Shown here: piece after piece, positions 1 to 6,985 of the stretch | Position numbering within the stretch: the stretch's first letter is position 1 | Layout: every line of letters begins with the position of its first letter | Assembly: GCA_900540805.1 (NCBI GenBank) | Contig: UQHL01000001.1 | Coordinates: forward strand, 383,107 to 447,106 | DNA length: 64,000 bases | DNA from: an uncultured Eubacteriales bacterium | Lineage (GTDB): Bacteria > Bacillota > Clostridia > Christensenellales > Borkfalkiaceae | Direction of reading: 5' to 3' | Program-made: the position numbers and the translations under genes | The notes under the pieces: model-generated | The model's database searches: none | The model's input: only the letters and a program-made list of their open reading frames with translations | What the model was told of the DNA's origin: nothing

Positions 1-56
1 TTGATGTTTTCCTTTACCAGATCGGGATTTGTTCTGATAAGATTGATATCGATCAT
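1..56 (-). CDS. serS: Seryl-tRNA synthetase, N-terminal fragment (cut by window edge)
   Basis: Only the first 18 codons are present, reading leftward off the window. They translate to MIDINLIRTNPDLVKENI, which matches the highly conserved SerRS opening (M-L/I-D-I-K-L-I-R-x-N-P-x-x-V). The full enzyme charges tRNA-Ser with serine. An AGAGGT ribosome binding site lies a few bases upstream of the ATG. It is divergent from the P-type ATPase gene. The identity rests on this short stretch alone, so an unrelated protein with a similar start is possible but unlikely. Confidence 0.72.
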   Translation of the reverse strand, partial: MIDINLIRTNPDLVKENI

Positions 57-154
57 AACCTGTTACCTCTGAGGTGTTCTGCCTCATATTATACTACTTT
101 TCCCGTTCAAAAGCAATTAAATGTAACGAATACGCCGCAAATTCCTCAAAAAAC

Positions 155-183
155 TTGTGTTTTACGGACGGCTATGGTATAAT
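155..183 (+). promoter_or_regulatory. Sigma-A promoter upstream of P-type ATPase (distal)
   Basis: TTGTGT, a 17-bp spacer and TATAAT, with an extended TGG just before the -10. The block CTATGGTATAATAG recurs almost identically about 80 bp downstream, giving two promoters in tandem. Confidence 0.6.
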
Positions 184-233
184 AGAAACGAAAATATGCA
201 AGCGCGAAGCATTTGCGGTTATTTTCGCGCCCT

Positions 234-262
234 GTTCAAACATAGCTTGTCTATGGTACAAT
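234..262 (+). promoter_or_regulatory. Sigma-A promoter upstream of P-type ATPase (proximal)
   Basis: Extended -10 TGG-TACAAT in the block CTATGGTACAATAG, with a weak -35 (TGTTCA) 17 bp upstream. It ends 37 bp before the ATPase start codon. Confidence 0.5.
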
Positions 263-299
263 AGGGATATAACTTTCCGTTGCGGAGTAAATTATCGTC

Positions 300-2885
300 A
301 TGAATCAGAAAAAAAAGACGCAAAAAGAATATACCTCGGAGGAGGAAAAGCGGGAAAAGAAGTACCAGGAGCTTTTCCCGAAAGAAAAGGGCGAAAAACG
401 TTTCAAGCGGGATAAAAGGAAGATCAACGCGGCGGACGTCGCCCGTTTCAACGCCGATATCGACGAGGGTCTGTCCAAGGCTCAGGTGGAGGAACGGACG
501 GAGCAGGGATTGGTCAATCGGGCGCAGAAAAAGTTTTCCAAAACCTATCGCAGCATTTTCGTCGGCAACATCTGCACCTTTTTCAATCTCTTATGCCTGT
601 TGGCCGCGCTGGCGCTTCTATCCGCGCATGCGCCGATTTCGCAGTTTACCTTCGTGCTCATTTTCCTGTGCAATATCTCGGTGGGTATCTTTCAGGAAAT
701 ACGCGCGAAGAAAAAAATAGATAAACTGTCCATTCTCTCCTCCCCCACCGCAAAGGTGGTGAGAAGCTCGAAAAAAAAGGAAATTCCCATCTCCGAATTG
801 GTGCTGGACGACATACTTTTGCTCGGAGCGGGGCAGCAGGTACCCGCCGACTGCATTATGCTGGACGGGACGGCGGAGCTGAACGAGTCACTTCTGACGG
901 GCGAATCGGTGCCCGTGAAAAAGGAAAACGGCGAAACGCTGTACGCAGGCTCGTTTGTCGCCAGCGGACACTGCGCCGTGCGCGTGGATAAAATCGGCGA
1001 GGACACCTATATCAGCAAACTCACCGCCCGCGCCAAAAAATACAAACGGCCGAATTCGGAAATCATGAATTCGATCAACCTCTTTATCAAGGTCATCGGG
1101 TTTGCAATCATTCCCATCGGCATTTTCATGTTCCTCACCAATTTCAAAAACCTGGGCGGAAGCTGGGCGGACGTCGGCGCAAACGGCGGATTTTTCGCCG
1201 TCATGCTCTCCAACAACGGCATCATGAACGAAACCGTTCAAAAAACCTGTTCGGTCATCATCGGCATGATCCCTTCGGGGCTGCTGCTTCTGACGACCGT
1301 CGCGCTGTCGGTAGGCATGATCCGCCTGGCGAAATACAATACCCTCGTGCAGGATATGTATTCGCTGGAAATGCTGGCCCGCGTCAACGTGCTCTGCCTC
1401 GACAAGACGGGCACCATCACCGACGGACGCATGAAGGTGAGCGACTGCATGCTGCTCAACAACAGCACGGATTATTCCGTGGACGATATCCTCGGCTCCA
1501 TGCTGGCCTCCCTCAACGACAATAACCAGACTTCCATCGCCCTTTACGAACGGTTCGGCCATTCCTCCGCGCTTCAGGCGACGGCGGTGATGCCTTTCTC
1601 GTCCGCGAGAAAGCTTTCGGCCGTCACCTTCGGGGAAGCGGGCACCTTTGCGATGGGCGCGCCCGAATTTGTCTTGAAGCCCATGCCGATCCGCGTCGAA
1701 AAAATCGTAAAGCAATACGCGCAGATGGGGCTTCGCGTGCTGGTGGTGGCCCATTCGCCCGCGCAGATACAGGGCGACAAGCTTCCCACCGTCTTCCGCC
1801 CCATCGCCATTATCACCCTGTCCGACAATATCCGTCCCGACGCAATCGAGACGATTAAATGGTTCCGCGAAAACGACGTCGCCGTAAAGGTGATTTCGGG
1901 CGACAACCCCGTCACCGTGTCCGAAGTGGCGCGCCGCGCGGGGATTAAAAACGCTTCGCAGTTTCTCTCTCTCGAAGGGCTTTCCGACCTCGAGGTGGAA
2001 ACCGCCGCCAATCAATACACCGTATTCGGACGGGTAACGCCCGAACAAAAGGCGATTTTAATCCGCGCCATTAAAAAGGCGGGCAACACGGTGGCCATGA
2101 CGGGCGACGGCGTCAACGATATCCTCGCCATGAAAGAGGCCGACTGCGCCGTGTCCGTGGCTTCGGGCAGCGACGCCGCGAGAAACGTCTCCAACCTCGT
2201 CCTTCAGGACAATAACTTCGGGTCTATGCCGAAGATCGTCAACGAGGGACGGCGGGTGATCAACAATATCAAGGACTCCGCCTCCCTGTATATCATGAAA
2301 ACCCTGCTCACGCTGACGCTGGCGCTCGTGTGTATCTTTACGGGCAGCGCGTACTTCTTCACCACCAACAACATGCTGATGTTTGAAGTGCTGATCAGCG
2401 CGATTCCCTCGTTTGTGCTTTCGCTTCAGCCCAACACCAACCGCGTCAAGGGCAAGTTTATTCCTTTCGTCGTGAGCCGTGCCATGCCGGGAGCGCTGAC
2501 GATGGCGTTCGGGATACTCACCATTTATATCATCAATCAAACCTCCCTCGCCTCGATTTTTGAGTTCACGACGGCCACGGGCGAGACGGCAAGCGTCTAT
2601 AACGCCATGATGATGATGACTTTGACGTTTACGGGGCTTGTCATGCTGCTCCGTATCTGTCAGCCTTTGAACGTTATCCGCGCGGTACTGTTCGGCAGTA
2701 TGGCGGCGCTTTGCATCACGGTGCTGGCGGTGCCCTTCCTCGGAAATATCGTTTACGAGGGGTGGGACGCCTTAAAATTCAACCTTACGCAAATTCTCCT
2801 GCTGGTGGTCATCGTACAGGCGGCAATCCCCGTTTCCAACGGACTGATTAAGTTCTGCGACATGTTCAACCCCGCAGACGATTAA
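300..2885 (+). CDS. Cation-translocating P-type ATPase (CtpE-like)
   Basis: An 861-residue membrane ATPase that should pump a cation using ATP. The core motifs are all visible: actuator TGES (residues 200-203), phosphorylation site DKTGT with Asp368, nucleotide-binding GAPE (453-456) and hinge TGDGVND (601-607). Membrane spans lie near 85-135, 260-345 and 665-850. No heavy-metal-binding domain or CPx motif is present. The M4 segment reads MIPSGLLLLTTVALSVG followed by a run leading to CLDKTGT, the pattern of mycobacterial CtpE, a Ca2+ transporter. The usual PEGL glutamate is replaced by serine, as seen in some Firmicute relatives. The ATG has a GGAG about 13 bases upstream. A terminator follows, so it is probably monocistronic. 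Substrate is unproven. Confidence 0.9.
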   Translation: MNQKKKTQKEYTSEEEKREKKYQELFPKEKGEKRFKRDKRKINAADVARFNADIDEGLSKAQVEERTEQGLVNRAQKKFSKTYRSIFVGNICTFFNLLCLLAALALLSAHAPISQFTFVLIFLCNISVGIFQEIRAKKKIDKLSILSSPTAKVVRSSKKKEIPISELVLDDILLLGAGQQVPADCIMLDGTAELNESLLTGESVPVKKENGETLYAGSFVASGHCAVRVDKIGEDTYISKLTARAKKYKRPNSEIMNSINLFIKVIGFAIIPIGIFMFLTNFKNLGGSWADVGANGGFFAVMLSNNGIMNETVQKTCSVIIGMIPSGLLLLTTVALSVGMIRLAKYNTLVQDMYSLEMLARVNVLCLDKTGTITDGRMKVSDCMLLNNSTDYSVDDILGSMLASLNDNNQTSIALYERFGHSSALQATAVMPFSSARKLSAVTFGEAGTFAMGAPEFVLKPMPIRVEKIVKQYAQMGLRVLVVAHSPAQIQGDKLPTVFRPIAIITLSDNIRPDAIETIKWFRENDVAVKVISGDNPVTVSEVARRAGIKNASQFLSLEGLSDLEVETAANQYTVFGRVTPEQKAILIRAIKKAGNTVAMTGDGVNDILAMKEADCAVSVASGSDAARNVSNLVLQDNNFGSMPKIVNEGRRVINNIKDSASLYIMKTLLTLTLALVCIFTGSAYFFTTNNMLMFEVLISAIPSFVLSLQPNTNRVKGKFIPFVVSRAMPGALTMAFGILTIYIINQTSLASIFEFTTATGETASVYNAMMMMTLTFTGLVMLLRICQPLNVIRAVLFGSMAALCITVLAVPFLGNIVYEGWDALKFNLTQILLLVVIVQAAIPVSNGLIKFCDMFNPADD

Positions 2886-2901
2886 ACGTGTTATCGAAAG
2901 A

Positions 2902-2936
2902 AAAGGCCTTGCGCATTTTTGCGCAAGGCCTTTTTA
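2902..2936 (+). terminator. Rho-independent terminator of the P-type ATPase gene
   Basis: A 13-bp perfect stem (AAAGGCCTTGCGC and its complement) with a six-base loop and a T tract. A near-identical hairpin in the same orientation occurs about 665 bp downstream. Confidence 0.9.
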
Positions 2937-2995
2937 TTTCTTACTCCTATTTATCAAAAATATAAAACTAATATAATAATGTTTTTAACTCAATA

Positions 2996-3024
2996 TTGAC
3001 AAAGTAAAAAAGCCGTGATATAAT
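2996..3024 (+). promoter_or_regulatory. Consensus sigma-A promoter of the small lipoprotein gene
   Basis: TTGACA, 17 bp, TATAAT, with TG extending the -10: a perfect match to consensus, 53 bp before the start codon. Confidence 0.85.
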
Positions 3025-3077
3025 TCAAGTATATTAAAGGAAGTTTATCCAAATTTTGTAAAAGGGAGGTAAGTCCA

Positions 3078-3557
3078 ATGCACAATATAAAAATTGAAAA
3101 GCGTTTTTCTAAAAGTAAAAAAAATTTCTTGTATTTTCTTTTCTGTCTATTATTAACGCTTGTGTGTTTTCTCTGTAGTTGTTCTTTTTCGGCGCAAAAA
3201 GAAGATTTTCGTTTGAGCCTTTCCATGAACCAAACGGAGATAAAAACGGGCGGGGAAATCGTCGCGTATGCAAAATTTGAAAACCTTTCCTCCCGTACCC
3301 TGCAAATCGTCGCGTCCTCGGAGGCGGACGAAAATTTGATTCATATTTATTATTATCTCAAAGATACCGAGCCCGATATAAGCGATGTTTCGTTAGCGAG
3401 TGAAACTTTCTTAAAAAAGAATGCTTCTATCGCTAATGAGGTTACGCTTTCCGACCTGCAAACGGGAGAATATCAAATTTTCCCCTATGTAGGATTTTAT
3501 CAAAATAATAATTTCATCGGCATAAAAAGCAACATACTAAACTTTAGCGTTTTATAG
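3078..3557 (+). CDS. Small secreted lipoprotein of unknown function
   Basis: A 159-residue protein with a basic N-terminus, a hydrophobic stretch (about residues 17-34) and a cysteine-rich lipobox-like FLCSC near residue 35, so it is probably lipid-anchored outside the membrane. The mature part is predicted beta-rich and resembles small Ig-like or BsuPI-type domains (N-x-T-E-I-K-T-G-G-E-I start, then alternating hydrophobic strands). That resemblance is weak. A GGGAGGT ribosome binding site precedes the ATG and a perfect consensus promoter lies upstream. The gene is clearly more AT-rich than its neighbours and is bracketed by duplicated terminator sequences, which suggests insertion. I do not recognise a specific family. 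Confidence 0.75.
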   Translation: MHNIKIEKRFSKSKKNFLYFLFCLLLTLVCFLCSCSFSAQKEDFRLSLSMNQTEIKTGGEIVAYAKFENLSSRTLQIVASSEADENLIHIYYYLKDTEPDISDVSLASETFLKKNASIANEVTLSDLQTGEYQIFPYVGFYQNNNFIGIKSNILNFSVL

Positions 3558-3566
3558 ACAGACACG

Positions 3567-3606
3567 AAAAAGGCCTTGCGCAAAAATGCGCAAGGTCTTT
3601 TTTATT
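3567..3606. terminator. Bidirectional terminator between convergent genes
   Basis: A 14-bp stem (AAAGGCCTTGCGCA with one G-T pair) and four-base loop, with T tracts on both strands. It serves the lipoprotein gene and the XRE gene. It is a near copy of the hairpin at 2902-2936, including the TTTTTATTTCTT that follows. Confidence 0.85.
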
Positions 3607-3829
3607 TCTTTTCGATTGTGCTTTCGTTCGGTTTATGGTATTCTACAAATAAATCGTTCGGCGTACATTCTAAAATTTCGCAAAGCGACTGTAATGTGAC
3701 AAATTTTATTCCCGTGGTTTGATTGTTTATAATTTTATTTAGATTTTGATAACTTAATCCAAGTTGCATAAACAGCCAATATTTGGATTTTCCTTTCTCT
3801 TTGAGTATTTCTTCAATCCGAAACCGCAT
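3602..3829 (-). CDS. XRE-family (Cro/CI-type) transcriptional regulator
   Basis: A 75-residue protein that is almost entirely one helix-turn-helix domain: KYWLFMQLGLSYQNLNKIIN is the HTH pair and the rest (LQSLCEILECTPNDLF) is the standard fourth and fifth helices of the HTH_3/XRE fold. It should bind DNA as a dimer. It is divergent from the 112-residue gene. Three near-identical 12-bp palindromes sit in the shared intergenic region and overlap the opposite promoter, so repression of that gene, and possibly of itself, is the natural inference. The stop codon lies in the T tract of the shared terminator. The region is AT-rich relative to flanking housekeeping genes. Confidence 0.88.
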   Translation of the reverse strand: MRFRIEEILKEKGKSKYWLFMQLGLSYQNLNKIINNQTTGIKFVTLQSLCEILECTPNDLFVEYHKPNESTIEKK

Positions 3830-3857
3830 AATTTACTCCCGCATTATTTAATGAGTA

Positions 3858-3924
3858 CATTATATAATGCAAAAGTAATTGACAAATAGACTTATAAATT
3901 ATATAATGTACACATTATATAATC
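3858..3924. promoter_or_regulatory. Three-copy palindromic operator array
   Basis: CATTATATAATG at 3858-3869 is a perfect 12-bp palindrome. AATTATATAATG (3897-3908) and CATTATATAATC (3913-3924) differ by one base each. The middle copy covers the -10 of the rightward promoter. This is typical of an autoregulated XRE repressor site; binding by the adjacent regulator is inferred. Confidence 0.7.
3879..3907 (+). promoter_or_regulatory. Consensus sigma-A promoter overlapped by the operator
   Basis: TTGACA, 17 bp, TATAAT. The -10 lies inside the middle palindrome, so repressor and RNA polymerase would compete. Confidence 0.85.
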
Positions 3925-3942
3925 TTTCTGGAGAAAATTTTT

Positions 3943-4281
3943 ATGCGATATTCCGAAAAAAATTTTACTGATTCGTCCCTATCCTCATCCGAACCCCACT
4001 CAACACCCCTAACCAAAGCAATCGTACAATTGATTTCTTCACTAACCGACAAAACTCAAATACGTTTACTTTCTCAATACATTTCCGTTTATAAAGAATT
4101 AAATCTTAAAAAAGAGAAAGCAAGTTTTGACGAAGGGTTTCGTTTAGGCGTTCTTTGCGGCCAAAAGCTTTTAAGCATAACCCCAAAAAACAATTTCTCC
4201 CCTCCCGACGACGAGGCGGAGGGGGAGGGCGGGCGGGAAACCTCCGCCTCGTCGAATTCTCCCCACTCTCCCAAACAGTAA
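3943..4281 (+). CDS. Small protein of unknown function, partner of the XRE regulator
   Basis: 112 residues, predicted cytosolic, no signal peptide. The middle (residues 25-80) is helical and contains SFDEGFRLGVLCGQKLL, which resembles the FxxGFxLGxxL ending of small Firmicute DUF6809-like proteins; this is a weak resemblance. The last 30 residues are low complexity (Pro, Glu, Gly, Ser) and come from a GC-rich stretch containing an inverted repeat, unlike the AT-rich first two thirds. A GGAG site precedes the ATG. Transcription starts at a consensus promoter under probable XRE control. A toxin-antitoxin or phage-type regulatory pair is possible but nothing in the sequence proves it. Confidence 0.65.
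   Translation: MRYSEKNFTDSSLSSSEPHSTPLTKAIVQLISSLTDKTQIRLLSQYISVYKELNLKKEKASFDEGFRLGVLCGQKLLSITPKNNFSPPDDEAEGEGGRETSASSNSPHSPKQ
4210..4253. repeat. GC-rich inverted repeat inside the 3' end of the small gene
   Basis: 13-bp perfect arms GACGAGGCGGAGG and CCTCCGCCTCGTC separated by 18 bp, in an otherwise AT-rich gene. It may be a small inserted palindromic element or an intragenic RNA hairpin. Confidence 0.7.
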
Positions 4282-4283
4282 AA

Positions 4284-4319
4284 AACAGGCCGTTTCCCAA
4301 ATTCAGGAAACGGCCTGTT
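4284..4319. terminator. Terminator of gyrBA, also facing the upstream small gene
   Basis: A 14-bp perfect stem (AACAGGCCGTTTCC) with an eight-base loop. On the minus strand it is followed by TTTTTT, so it ends the gyrase transcript. It also blocks read-through from the left. Confidence 0.88.
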
Positions 4320-4330
4320 CTGCTTTCAAT

Positions 4331-6973
4331 TTATTCTTCGTCGGAAGGTTCGTCGGTCTCTCCGCCCTCGTCCACCTCTTCGGTGTCCTCGACTTCGTCG
4401 CCTCCGTCCTCCTCTTCCAGCGCCTCCGCGCCCTCCGTCAATTCCTCGGGGGACAGGTCGGCCGCCGTCTCCTCGGGCAACGCCACTTCCTCCTCGTCGT
4501 CGCGCTCGGTGACGTCCACCGTCGCCACAAGGCTGTCCTTGACATTCATGACGCGCACGCCGCGGGTCGAGCGCCCGATACGGCTGATCGAGTCGGCGTG
4601 CATACGAATGATCGTGCCGCCCGTCGTGATGATCATAATGTCGTTATCGTCCGACACCAATTTCAGGTTGACAAGCTCGCCCGTCTTTTCGTTGAAAATG
4701 CCCGCCTTGATACCCTTGCCTCCGCGGCTCTGGAGACGGTAATCCTCGATGGACGAACGCTTGCCGTAACCGTTTGACGTCAACGTAAAGATATCCAATT
4801 CGGGATTGACCACCAGCATATCCACCAGCTCGTCGTCGTCCGTCAGCCTCATCGCGCGCACGCCCGTGGCCGTTCGGCCCATCGCGCGCACGTCCGCCTC
4901 CGAGAAACGGATACATTTGCCGTGCTTCGACGCGACAAGAAGCTCGTTTTCGCCCGTGGTAAGCTGAACGGAAATCACTTCGTCCCCCTCGGGCAGTCTG
5001 ATGGCGATTTTGCCGTTTTTCGGGATACGTTCGTATTCCTTGGTGGAGGTCTTTTTGATTACGCCGCGTTTGGTCGCAATCACGATATATCCCCCGTCGC
5101 CCTCTTTGACGGGTAAAACGGATTCTATCTTCTCGCCCTGGTCGAGACGGACGATATTCACCACGGCGCGGCCGCGCGCGGTGCGGTTGGCCTCGGGAAT
5201 TTCGTAGCCCTTCACCGAATACACTTTCCCTAGCGACGAGAACAACAGAATGTCGTCGTGCGTGCAGGAAATGAACATCTTTTCCACATAGTCCTCATCC
5301 TTGGGCTTATGCGCGGTAATGCCCATGCCGCCGCGGTTCTGCGCCTTATATTCGGAAACGGGCAGACGCTTGATATATCCCGTGTGCGTCAGGGAAATGA
5401 CGACGTCCTCTCTATCGATCAGATCCGCGTCCTCGATATCGCCGTAATCGACGGAAATCTCCGTGCGGCGGGGAGAAGGGTAACGCCCCTTGATTTCGGT
5501 GAGGTCGGCACGGATAATCGCCATGACGCGGTATTCGTTGGCGAGGATATCCTTAAGATCGGCAATCGTCGCTTCGAGTGCGGCCAGCTCCTCCTTGAGC
5601 TTATCCACCTCGAGGGAAGTGAGCCGCTGAAGGCGCATTTCCAAAATCGCGTTGGCCTGTTTCTCGTCCAGCTCAAAAGCTTGCGTCAAAGCGGCTATCG
5701 CGGCAAACTTATCCGCCGATTGCTTGATGATCCTGATTACCTCGTCGATATTCGCCAAAGCGAGCACGAGGCCTTCCACGATATGCGCGCGCTCCTCCGT
5801 TTTGTTGAGTTCGAAACGGGTGCGGCGGGTAATGACTTCCTTTTGATGTTCGAGATAATAATAAAGAATCTGGCGGAGGTTGAGCGTTTTCGGCTCGGTG
5901 CCGTTTTCGACCAGCGCCAACATAATGATACCGTCGGAAACCTGCAAGTTCGTGCGCTTATAGAGGGTGTTGAGCACCACCTGCGCATTGGCGTCCTTTT
6001 TACATTCGATAACGATACGCATGCCGTCGCGGTCGGATTCCTCGCGGATATCGGAAATCCCCTCGAGACGTTTATCCTTGACCATGTCCGCGATCGTCTT
6101 GATCAGCATGGCTTTATTCACCTGATACGGGATCTCCGTGACGACGATTCTCTGGCGCGCGTTTCCGCCCGTGCCGTAATCCTCGATTTCGCATTTCGAA
6201 CGAATGACGATTTTGCCCTGCCCCGTGCGGTAGGCGTTGCGGATACCGCTCCTGCCCATAATGATGCCGCCCGTGGGGAAATCGGGCGCGGGGATATAGT
6301 CCATCAGCTCGTCCACGGTGATTTCGGGATTGTCGATCATGGCGATCGTGCCGTCGATGACCTCCGCGAGGTTATGGGGCGGAATATTCGTCGCCATGCC
6401 CACCGCGATACCGTCGGAGCCGTTCACCAACAGGTTGGGGAACCGCGCGGGAAGGACGGTGGGTTCGGACTCGTTGCCGTCGAAATTGGGGATAAAGTCA
6501 ACCGTCTCCTTGTCGAGATCTTTAAGCATTTCCCCCGCGAGCTTGGTCAGCCTCGCCTCGGTGTAACGCATGGCCGCGGCGGGGTCGCCGTCCACGCTGC
6601 CGAAGTTGCCGTGGCCGTCCACCAGCGGGAAATTGATGGTGAAATCCTGCGCCAGACGCACCAACGCGTCATACACGGAGCTGTCGCCGTGGGGATGATA
6701 TTTACCCAGCGTGTCCCCGACGATACGGGCGCACTTGCGGTAAGATTTGTCGCTGTATAAGCCCATTTCGTGCATGGAGAACAAAATTCTTCTGTGCACG
6801 GGCTTGAGGCCGTCCCGCACGTCGGGAATCGCCCTCGATTTATTGACGGCCATGGCATAGGCGATGAACGAACGCTTCAGTTCCTCGTCCACCTCCATGT
6901 CCAGCATTTTCGTCATGGCCAGCGTCTTTTTGAATTCCTCGGTTAATTCGGGGCTCGTTTCTTTCTTTGCCAT
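4331..6973 (-). CDS. gyrA: DNA gyrase subunit A
   Basis: The 880-residue breakage-reunion subunit of DNA gyrase, which introduces negative supercoils with GyrB. The catalytic tyrosine is Tyr137 in AAAMRYTEARL. The quinolone region reads GKYHPHGDSSVYDALVR and keeps the susceptible-type residues, Ser98 and Asp102 (E. coli Ser83 and Asp87). The C-terminal beta-pinwheel carries QNRGGMG, a divergent GyrA box, and a later SRGGKG repeat. The protein ends in a ~55-residue strongly acidic tail (Glu/Asp-rich from about residue 822), as in many gyrases. It lies 12 bases after gyrB, so the two form one operon. Gyrase rather than topoisomerase IV is supported by pairing with a GyrB-type partner. Confidence 0.95.
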   Translation of the reverse strand: MAKKETSPELTEEFKKTLAMTKMLDMEVDEELKRSFIAYAMAVNKSRAIPDVRDGLKPVHRRILFSMHEMGLYSDKSYRKCARIVGDTLGKYHPHGDSSVYDALVRLAQDFTINFPLVDGHGNFGSVDGDPAAAMRYTEARLTKLAGEMLKDLDKETVDFIPNFDGNESEPTVLPARFPNLLVNGSDGIAVGMATNIPPHNLAEVIDGTIAMIDNPEITVDELMDYIPAPDFPTGGIIMGRSGIRNAYRTGQGKIVIRSKCEIEDYGTGGNARQRIVVTEIPYQVNKAMLIKTIADMVKDKRLEGISDIREESDRDGMRIVIECKKDANAQVVLNTLYKRTNLQVSDGIIMLALVENGTEPKTLNLRQILYYYLEHQKEVITRRTRFELNKTEERAHIVEGLVLALANIDEVIRIIKQSADKFAAIAALTQAFELDEKQANAILEMRLQRLTSLEVDKLKEELAALEATIADLKDILANEYRVMAIIRADLTEIKGRYPSPRRTEISVDYGDIEDADLIDREDVVISLTHTGYIKRLPVSEYKAQNRGGMGITAHKPKDEDYVEKMFISCTHDDILLFSSLGKVYSVKGYEIPEANRTARGRAVVNIVRLDQGEKIESVLPVKEGDGGYIVIATKRGVIKKTSTKEYERIPKNGKIAIRLPEGDEVISVQLTTGENELLVASKHGKCIRFSEADVRAMGRTATGVRAMRLTDDDELVDMLVVNPELDIFTLTSNGYGKRSSIEDYRLQSRGGKGIKAGIFNEKTGELVNLKLVSDDNDIMIITTGGTIIRMHADSISRIGRSTRGVRVMNVKDSLVATVDVTERDDEEEVALPEETAADLSPEELTEGAEALEEEDGGDEVEDTEEVDEGGETDEPSDEE

Positions 6974-6985
6974 TTCTTTACTCCG

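Noticed and set aside
5258..6760. Long open frame (500 codons) antisense to gyrA
   Set aside because: It lies wholly opposite a certain gyrA, has no ribosome binding site, and its protein is Arg/His/Asp-rich with no family look: a mirror of GC-rich codon use.
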